NCBI RefSeq assembly: GCF_003097315.1
Contig: NZ_QDDL01000001.1
Coordinates: forward strand, 1 to 64,000
Length of the DNA: 64,000 nucleotides
Direction of reading: 5' to 3'
Source: Pelagibaculum spongiae
Lineage (GTDB): Bacteria > Pseudomonadota > Gammaproteobacteria > Enterobacterales > Pelagibaculaceae
Under the pieces are notes generated by a model. The model worked only from the letters and a program-made list of their open reading frames with translations, was not told the origin of the DNA and searched no databases. The stretch's first letter is position 1. Every line of letters starts with the position of its first letter. Both the position numbers and the translations under genes were made by a program. Positions 58,468-64,000 of the stretch are shown here, in pieces.

Positions 58468-58593
58468 CTACCTAACAAATCGAGGAATCTTGCTTTTTAA
58501 AATATTTATAAGCCCATTGTCCATATAATCATAATTATCAGGAATATCAAGACAAACTACGCATTGATTTTTTATTTGATCTCGGAATTTTTT
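58468..58593 (-). pseudogene. small tyrosine phosphatase-like gene, 3' half (split by IS66)
   Basis: The minus frame reads KKFRDQIKNQCVVCLDIPDNY and DYMDNGLINILKSKIPRF, ending VR*. This is the C-terminal half of the LMW phosphatase-like protein whose first 66 codons lie at 60299-60496. The IS and one target copy interrupt it exactly; removal restores ...NKLKKKFRD in frame, giving 107 residues. Confidence 0.9.
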
Positions 58594-58601
58594 CTTTAGT
58601 T
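58594..58601. repeat. 8-bp target site duplication, left copy
   Basis: CTTTAGTT directly before the IS66 left end; identical to 60299-60306. Confidence 0.93.
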
Positions 58602-60298
58602 GTAACCATTCAGCACAATTTAATATAAAAATCGCTTGACAGGTTTTTTTGATATTTTCCCGAATTTAAGCACCTCTTTCAGAATACCACTTAAACGCCG
58701 CATTAAACTGCTATTAACACACCTGATTATCAATGTTTTTTGCTCAGAATAGCGCATCAGCATTCCGCTTCTAAAAAGTCGCCACAGTAAGCCTCAGAGA
58801 CAAAAAAACCACCCTGAAAACCTGTGCGATAATAACCGCATGGACTCAATCGAAATTAATAAAACCATCGCTGAAACCGAGCGATTGTTAGCCAAAAGCA
58901 AAAGCTTACCGCCCGAACTGGTGGCGATGGTTCGTATGCTGATGCTCGTCGTTAAGATATTGCTTGATAGCAAAGGGCTAAACAGCAAAAACTCCAGCAT
59001 TCCGCCATCGGCAGATCCTAATCGAGAAAAGAAATCGCGCGCCAAAAGCAATAAAAACCCAGGCGGGCAGCCTGGCCATAAAGGCAGTAATTTATCACCG
59101 GTGAAAGACCCAGATGAAGTGCTGGATATTACGATTGATCGTAGCCAATTGCCGAAAGGAAAATACCGTGTTGTTGGCAGTGAAAGCCGCCAAGTAGTTG
59201 ATGTTCGTATTACCCGATATGTCACCGAATATCGGGCGCAGATTCTACAAGACGAGCAGGGTAACCAGTTTGTTGCTGAGTTTCCGCAAGGGGTCACTCG
59301 GCCAATACAATATGGCAATGAGTTTAAAGCCAACGCGGTTTATATGTCGAGCTACCAGCTGATTCCTTATGAACGGACTCAAAAGCACTTCGCTGAGATA
59401 TTGGATGCGCCAATCAGCACCGGTAGCCTTGCCAATTTTAATCAGGAAGCTTTTCATCGACTGAAGCCATTTGCTCAGTTAGTACCGGCTATTTTGCGTG
59501 CTGGAGATTTGATTCATGCCGATGAAACCGGCGTCAATATCAATGGTAAACGAAAGTGGCTACATGTCGCGAGCAATGACCGCTGGACGTGGATTGAAGC
59601 GCATGAATCAAGAGGTATCGAGGCAATGGAAGCGATCGACATCTTGCCTAAATTTACCGGTTTATTGGTACACGATCACTGGAAAAGCTACTACCGATTT
59701 GTGCTGTGCTTGCATGTATTGTGTAACGCCCATCATGTACGTGAATTGGCGCGAGCCCATGAGCAAGATGGCCAGCAGTGGGCCAAGGCAATGGAAGATC
59801 TGCTTTATGAAATGAATACAGCAGTCAATGAGGCGGGGGGTGAGTTGGATGAAAAGCAGTGTCAAAAATGGGTGAAGCGATATCGAAAAATATTAAAAGC
59901 AGGTGATCGGGAATGTCCGGCACCTGAGCCAAAAAAAGCGGATAAAAAAGGTCAATTAAAACGAGGGAAATTAGCACGAAGTAAATCGAGAAATTTATTA
60001 GAACGGCTGCGGGATTTTGAAGCAGACGTGCTGCGGTTTATGAGTAATACCCGAGCACCGTTTACCAATAATCAGGGTGAACGGGACTTCCGTATGAGCA
60101 AGGTTCAGCAGAAGATATCAGGCTGCTTCCGCTCATGGGATGGCGTGAAAGCGTATTGCAGAATCCGGAGCTATATATCGACCTGCCAAAAACATGGGGT
60201 CGGTGTTGGGGAGGCTTTGTCGTTATTATTTGCGGGTAAATGGCCGGACTTTATTCAGAAGAAATTGGATCGGTTGGTGTGACATGCTGAATGGTTAC
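58602..60298 (+). mobile_element. complete IS66-family insertion sequence (single-transposase type)
   Basis: A 1697-bp element bounded by perfect 14-bp terminal inverted repeats (GTAACCATTCAGCA at 58602-58615; its complement at 60285-60298) and an 8-bp target duplication CTTTAGTT. Ends beginning GTAA and 8-bp duplications are standard for IS66. It carries only the transposase (no tnpA or tnpB), as in the ISBst12-like subgroup. It looks recent: ends and target copies are perfect and the transposase is intact. Confidence 0.95.
58840..60282 (+). CDS. tnpC: IS66-family transposase (TnpC type)
   Basis: A 480-residue DDE transposase: N-terminal leucine-rich region, the conserved SKNSSIPPSADPN and GGQPGHKG zinc/DNA-binding stretch, and a catalytic core with Asp228 (IHADETG), Asp279 (LVHDHWKSYY) and Glu414 (NQGERDFRMSKVQQKISGCFRS). 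A basic linker lies near 363-385. The frame is intact. It occupies nearly the whole element, stopping 16 bases before the right end. Confidence 0.95.
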   Translation: MDSIEINKTIAETERLLAKSKSLPPELVAMVRMLMLVVKILLDSKGLNSKNSSIPPSADPNREKKSRAKSNKNPGGQPGHKGSNLSPVKDPDEVLDITIDRSQLPKGKYRVVGSESRQVVDVRITRYVTEYRAQILQDEQGNQFVAEFPQGVTRPIQYGNEFKANAVYMSSYQLIPYERTQKHFAEILDAPISTGSLANFNQEAFHRLKPFAQLVPAILRAGDLIHADETGVNINGKRKWLHVASNDRWTWIEAHESRGIEAMEAIDILPKFTGLLVHDHWKSYYRFVLCLHVLCNAHHVRELARAHEQDGQQWAKAMEDLLYEMNTAVNEAGGELDEKQCQKWVKRYRKILKAGDRECPAPEPKKADKKGQLKRGKLARSKSRNLLERLRDFEADVLRFMSNTRAPFTNNQGERDFRMSKVQQKISGCFRSWDGVKAYCRIRSYISTCQKHGVGVGEALSLLFAGKWPDFIQKKLDRLV

Positions 60299-60306
60299 CT
60301 TTAGTT
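60299..60306. repeat. 8-bp target site duplication, right copy
   Basis: CTTTAGTT immediately after the IS66 right inverted repeat. Confidence 0.93.
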
Positions 60307-60496
60307 TATTCTTGTGTGCTTGCTCCATCACAAAAATGTAGTCTGCCCAGTCAATATCTTCTGTACTAACATAAATTTCCGCACCCGAATTCAATCCCGC
60401 AGATCGAACATCCCAACCTTCCACATCGCAAAAAACTGATTCCGCAGTTGGACTTCTCAATTTATTTTTGCTGCAAAGAAATAGTATGTTTTTCAT
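60299..60496 (-). pseudogene. small tyrosine phosphatase-like gene, 5' half (split by IS66)
   Basis: MKNILFLCSKNKLRSPTAESVF has the CX5RS phosphate loop of low-molecular-weight protein tyrosine phosphatases; SAGLN and WADYIFVMEQAHKNKL follow. The open frame then runs into the IS and ends at once inside it (60251). The original protein would be 107 residues, the short form of this family. The truncated product keeps the P-loop but loses the DIPDxYxYMD part that carries the general acid, so activity is unlikely. Confidence 0.88.
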
Positions 60497-60740
60497 TTGT
60501 TCATCCGATACAAAATGTTACATTGAATAAGAAAGACTTATCTTGCTCGGCTTTGCTGCTTGGCGCCCTTCTAACTATCCCATGCTACATACCAGCCAAA
60601 AACATTCATATTAAGTAAACTGGCATAAACAAACACCAGCTTACTCTCAATCTATCTTTTGTATGGCACGAATTCTTTGACTAAGAATTCTAAAGTTACG
60701 ATAAACTTGAAAAAAATTCGATTGACGACCTATTTTTCTG
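60497..60740. other. intergenic region upstream of the split phosphatase gene
   Basis: 244 AT-rich bases; must hold the promoter of the phosphatase gene and the end of the coiled-coil operon. No terminator hairpin was seen. Confidence 0.35.
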
Positions 60741-62033
60741 TTACGCAACTGAAGTTTTTATGCCTTGCAAACAACGAGATTCGTAATAATCTTCAGCAAG
60801 AGCTGTCATTTTAAATTCAGTGTCTACCCCTGCTATACGCTCCACTGCTTTTTTAATTGAATGCAGGTCTGTTCTAAAAAATTCTTTCCTCAAGTTAACC
60901 GCATTTACTCGTGATTGCGTAAATTCTCTATGCAATGCAGATTCTAATGCTGGCGCATCTTCAACATAAATCATTGCATGAACATCAAATGAAAAAGGTA
61001 CACTGGCACCACCTAGCTCCTTAACCCGATCCATTGGTTCTAGTCGCCGAGTTAACCCGATTTTGTAAACATCATCACCAAAGGACCCTACATTACTAAT
61101 TACATAGACATGACCTTTTCTAGTCTGTTCTGCCATGCTTTTCGCTCTTTCTTCCTTCGCTTCTGCGTCAGCTAGCTGCTGCTCTAGATCTGCAATACGT
61201 TGCTCTGCAACAATCCTTCCTTCATCAGATACTTTGCTTAGTTCTTCTCGTGCTTTCTCAAGCATATGGCGATACATTTTTTCTTCTTTTTCTGCTTGAA
61301 GGATTGCTCTTTCATATTCTTTTATCGCTTTTTGTTCCTCTCTAATTTGCTCTCTAATAAGACGCTGCTCATCTTGCTCTTCTTGTTTTTTCAGCGTGTA
61401 TTGATATTGGAGCTTACATTCTTCATATTTCAGCTTTACATATTCAATATTAAAACCGCAATGGAGCGTTACTGCCGAACTTTCTAAAGAATTTGCTATT
61501 TTTTCAATTCGCTCAAGAGTTCTTGCAAAGCTACCTGGACTCACCTTCCCAATCAAAAAGTCACATTCTATATTGAATGAATTAAGCATCAGCTTAACTT
61601 GACCATCAAGGATTTTTTTATTGTACGACTTATCAGACATTACAATAGTTGATATTGGGTATTTAATGGCTTCTTTGTCTTTAATAAGATTTTTCTGTTT
61701 TTGACGAACCCTTTTTATTTCTTCCGAGAATCTAGCTGATGTTTCATGCAAATACTCTGGCATTTCGAAAAAACCATTCGCGACGTACTCATTCATTCTT
61801 GAATAAAGGTCAATACTCCCAACAAGCTTATGCAATTGATTGTCTTTATTTGCTATATCTTCACTTCTACGTCGTATTTCACCTTCAATAGATTTTAGAA
61901 TCGTCTCGTTTTCTTTTACCTTGGAAAGCAACTCCTCTGCATTAGACTTTAATAATTGCAGCGATCTTGTTTCGATATTTGTTTTTGACAATTCCTCTTT
62001 GGAATTGATTACTTCAGATCTTATTTTAGACAA
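60741..62033 (-). CDS. DUF4041-like coiled-coil protein with C-terminal GIY-YIG (T5orf172/MUG113-like) domain
   Basis: A 430-residue open frame, the main part of a longer protein. It has a coiled coil (about 1-100), a globular DUF4041-like middle (about 120-210, ending near LKYEECKLQYQYTL), a second highly charged coiled coil (215-300) and a nuclease-like domain (306-395) starting GHVYVISNVGSFGDDVYKIGLTRR, the GIY-YIG pattern of T5orf172/MUG113. The N-terminal membrane segment is in the next frame upstream (62075-62272), and both join in frame if one base is adjusted at an A7 tract. Proteins of this build occur in phage and accessory islands; a role in DNA processing or defence is inference. 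Confidence 0.8.
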   Translation of the reverse strand: MSKIRSEVINSKEELSKTNIETRSLQLLKSNAEELLSKVKENETILKSIEGEIRRRSEDIANKDNQLHKLVGSIDLYSRMNEYVANGFFEMPEYLHETSARFSEEIKRVRQKQKNLIKDKEAIKYPISTIVMSDKSYNKKILDGQVKLMLNSFNIECDFLIGKVSPGSFARTLERIEKIANSLESSAVTLHCGFNIEYVKLKYEECKLQYQYTLKKQEEQDEQRLIREQIREEQKAIKEYERAILQAEKEEKMYRHMLEKAREELSKVSDEGRIVAEQRIADLEQQLADAEAKEERAKSMAEQTRKGHVYVISNVGSFGDDVYKIGLTRRLEPMDRVKELGGASVPFSFDVHAMIYVEDAPALESALHREFTQSRVNAVNLRKEFFRTDLHSIKKAVERIAGVDTEFKMTALAEDYYESRCLQGIKTSVA

Positions 62034-62074
62034 TTCAGATTTAAGTGTCTCTTGACGCCCCTTGACTTCATCAC

Positions 62075-62272
62075 TTAATTCAGAAAATAATTTTTTTCTT
62101 GATTAATGGAATGTTCTATTTTAGACAAGGTTGTCTTTGATTCAGAAATTGCATCAGATATGGATTTATAACTTTCTAGCTGGCGATCAAACTTTCTTTT
62201 TGTTAAAAAATAAGTTAGGGTAATCGAAACAACGATTGCAGCTGCAACTACCAGTATTATATTAACATCCAT
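62075..62272 (-). CDS. N-terminal membrane/coiled-coil part of the DUF4041-like protein (frameshifted)
   Basis: A 65-residue frame: one membrane helix (NIILVVAAAIVVSITLTYFL), then a charged coiled coil ending QEKNYFLN at a stop. The -1 frame continues as KKLFSELSDEVKGRQETLKSELSKIRSEV directly into the 430-residue frame. The shift lies in an A7 tract (minus strand, plus-strand T7 at 62091-62097). Start ATG at 62272, 4 bases after the upstream gene. Confidence 0.75.
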   Translation of the reverse strand: MDVNIILVVAAAIVVSITLTYFLTKRKFDRQLESYKSISDAISESKTTLSKIEHSINQEKNYFLN

Positions 62273-62276
62273 AGGT

Positions 62277-62675
62277 TTACCTTAACTCCAAATTTACGAA
62301 CTCATTTCGAAGGCTCTCTCTACCCTCACACCTTTTTTCATAAGCAGCCTTGGCATTTTCAATCGTTTTCTTAAACCTTTTTCTTTCCTCTATAATTTGG
62401 GATTTTTCTCTAGCAACCTGAGCTTTTTCATTAGCAATTCGCGCCTTCTCTCTAGCCGTTTGTTCTTTTTCATGTGCAAGAATTTTGGCTTTTTCTTTAG
62501 CAGCCACCTCCTTATCTTTCTGACGAGTTTGCTTATCATGCTCACGTTGCTTCTTAGCTCTTTCTCTCTCCCCTTGCTTATGCCTCCGCTCTGCCTCCCT
62601 AGCCGCTTGCTTTTGTGCTCTATCAATGGCTTTGACGACTTTTATTACCGTTCTAAACCCACTTCCTCTAGCCAT
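62277..62675 (-). CDS. highly charged coiled-coil protein (first gene of DUF4041-like operon)
   Basis: A 132-residue protein, about half Lys, Arg, Glu and Ala, predicted as one long helix or coiled coil (residues 15-125), with near-heptad repeats such as AREKARIANEKAQVAREKSQ. It has no signal peptide or membrane segment. No homologous family could be named. The stop is 4 bases from the next start, so it is translationally linked with the DUF4041-like protein. Confidence 0.7.
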   Translation of the reverse strand: MARGSGFRTVIKVVKAIDRAQKQAAREAERRHKQGERERAKKQREHDKQTRQKDKEVAAKEKAKILAHEKEQTAREKARIANEKAQVAREKSQIIEERKRFKKTIENAKAAYEKRCEGRESLRNEFVNLELR

Positions 62676-63019
62676 ATTTTCTCCATTAATTCAATAGCAA
62701 CTAGAACAGCTCTCACCTTTATTTTAGATATAACAGAAGTCAATTTATTTTATGTAATATCTATATCTACAACATCATCTAACCCAATTAGCTTAAATCA
62801 TCAAGTATGTCGGCTTATTGCATCGTATTATGCGATACAACAGCTTATGCAAAACTATTATTTCATAGCACCACAAAAACATGACATCCAAACCCCACTT
62901 TGACTAGCAAGCAACAATTTCTTCACCGTTCGAAAACAAGTTATAACTCACTACCAAACATGTCAATTGACAGAGGTGTCATTACCTACTTATTAAGAAA
63001 AACACTATAAATTAAACAT
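62676..63019. other. intergenic region upstream of the coiled-coil operon
   Basis: About 340 AT-rich bases; presumably holds the operon promoter. The plus-strand frame covering it (62397-62903) is the complement of the Lys/Glu-rich gene and not a real gene. Confidence 0.45.
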
Positions 63020-63055
63020 AAAAAACCTCGACCATTTCTGATCGAGGTTTTTTTA
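63020..63055 (-). terminator. terminator downstream of the APC permease gene
   Basis: AAAAACCTCGAXC-type stem: AAAAACCTCGA...TCGAGGTTTTT around CCATTTCTGA, with T tracts on both sides. It lies 86 bases past the permease stop. Confidence 0.85.
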
Positions 63056-63140
63056 AATCCCACCGATAATTGCAGCTAAATTCAGTCAGTCCGCGCTTAT
63101 TCAGCAACCCGAACTTCTGCGAAGCTTGGCAACTATTCTG

Positions 63141-64000
63141 TTATTTTCCTATAGAAACAGCACCTTGATTCAAAATCAATCGATTCAATTCTTGTTTGGT
63201 GTGGTGAACTACCTGCAAATCATAAAACCGGTAAAAGCAGTAACCCATAACAGCCCACAGCAATACAATAATCGCTGACGGCATCGACAATGTACTGCTC
63301 AGCCCCGGCACCAATAGCAGAACTAAAAACATCATCGAGGCGATTGAACCAAATACTGCTGGCAAGAAGACCTTGCTATGTTCAGCCTTATACAGCTTAT
63401 AAGCCGACAAGCTTGCATATAAATAGCCGACAGAGGCGCCAACGCTGGAAGTACCAACAATCCAGCCCAATACGTTTCTACCAAACCACGGCGCAATTAA
63501 TGAGATGCCTAAAATAAATAAGATCGCATTTTTAGGTGTTTGATATTTCGAATCTAATACACCGAAGAATTCCGGCAGGATTTTTCCACGAGACATTGCA
63601 AACAACAGTCTGCTGGCTGCCATGTAAAAACCGTTAATTCCACCAACAATTGCCGACAGCAGTGCAAGTACCAGCGCCCACAAACCAATTTTTCCGAAAT
63701 AATATTCAACGGTATGGCCGGTTGCCCATGCAATTTTGCCACTAGTAATTTCTTCCAGCGTCACCCCGAAACTGGTAAAAAACAGAATCGAACAATAAAT
63801 CATTGCACCAATGAAAATTGAGAATATCGCTAGCCTAGAAGCTTCCTTCGCGTCAAAATCCAGTTCTTCGGCAACTTGTGGAATACAGTCAAAGCCGACA
63901 TAAAGCATCGGCGCGATGGCCAGCACTCTTAAAATATTCGACAGCTCAATATTTTGCCCATCAAGGAAAGTCGCAGTAAATGGATTATCTAGACCCGTTT
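63141..64000 (-). CDS. APC-superfamily amino-acid permease, C-terminal part (5' end beyond window)
   Basis: The frame is open through the right edge of the window (visible from TGLDNPFTATFLDGQNIEL), so the gene is cut by the window and not truncated in the genome. Landmarks of APC permeases: APMLYVGFDCIPQVAEELDFDAKEASR, GGINGFYMAASRLLFAMSRGKILPEFF and SSVGASVGYLYASLSAYKLYK. Seven to eight membrane segments are visible. An internal GTG at 63924-63926 is not the real start. The substrate is unknown. Confidence 0.88.
   Translation of the reverse strand, partial: TGLDNPFTATFLDGQNIELSNILRVLAIAPMLYVGFDCIPQVAEELDFDAKEASRLAIFSIFIGAMIYCSILFFTSFGVTLEEITSGKIAWATGHTVEYYFGKIGLWALVLALLSAIVGGINGFYMAASRLLFAMSRGKILPEFFGVLDSKYQTPKNAILFILGISLIAPWFGRNVLGWIVGTSSVGASVGYLYASLSAYKLYKAEHSKVFLPAVFGSIASMMFLVLLLVPGLSSTLSMPSAIIVLLWAVMGYCFYRFYDLQVVHHTKQELNRLILNQGAVSIGK

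Noticed and set aside
58794-59333. 179-codon minus-strand frame over the IS66 transposase
   Set aside because: Complement of the conserved transposase N-terminal half; Ser/Leu-rich shadow with no family match.
62397-62903. 168-codon plus-strand frame opposite the charged coiled-coil gene
   Set aside because: A Phe/Ser/Leu-rich frame is the expected complement of a Lys/Glu-rich coding strand.

Overview
The window looks like chromosomal DNA of a low-to-mid-GC marine gammaproteobacterium. Several gene orders are typical of that class: yccA-tusDCB-tusE, ftsK-lolA-rarA-serS-cysG, aat-bpt-infA next to clpA-clpS-cspD-icd, xseB-ispA-dxs, and thiL-pgpA. PomAB-type motor genes, a LodA/LodB quinoprotein oxidase pair and a TRAP transporter fit a marine lifestyle. 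No species is assigned.

Layout. 1-2300: the start of an IS transposase at the edge, a PagL-like lipid A deacylase, a free-methionine sulfoxide reductase and tRNA-Ser(UGA). 2584-4698: YccA and the TusBCD/TusE sulfur relay. 4826-7282: a lone glycyl radical enzyme. 7451-12171: three paralogous outer-membrane proteins alternating with two one-lobe PstS-like binding proteins. 12355-33904: mostly housekeeping genes, with a CysG whose methyltransferase domain has decayed and a partial duplication of the xseB 3' end.

34022-38790 holds a Baeyer-Villiger-type monooxygenase, an SDR, an AraC regulator and a divergent membrane-type metal hydrolase, probably a lipophilic-substrate catabolic unit. 39052-42138 encodes LodB- and LodA-like proteins. 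42139-43875 is a decayed stretch with an IS200/IS605 transposase remnant. 43876-49566 is a TRAP transporter followed by a Cache-domain histidine kinase and a NarL-type regulator, split by an alkyltransferase-like gene. pgpA and thiL follow, then a LysR pseudogene with four in-frame stops.

52224-64000 is the accessory, mobile end. A ToxR/CadC-like regulator precedes a small membrane protein and a DsbB-like protein. A 115-bp duplication of the dsbB-like 3' end and terminator brackets 2.2 kb carrying a lipoprotein, REP-like palindromes and a REP-associated tyrosine transposase. An M50 protease follows. A complete IS66-family element (14-bp inverted repeats, 8-bp target duplication) splits a small tyrosine-phosphatase gene that would be exactly in frame without it. 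Next is a coiled-coil/DUF4041-like/GIY-YIG operon with a frameshift at an A7 tract. The window ends inside an APC-family permease.

The strongest leads are the porin/binding-protein array, the REP/RAYT segment inside a terminator duplication, the frameshifted DUF4041-like operon, the IS66 disruption, and the regulator plus DsbB-like module.
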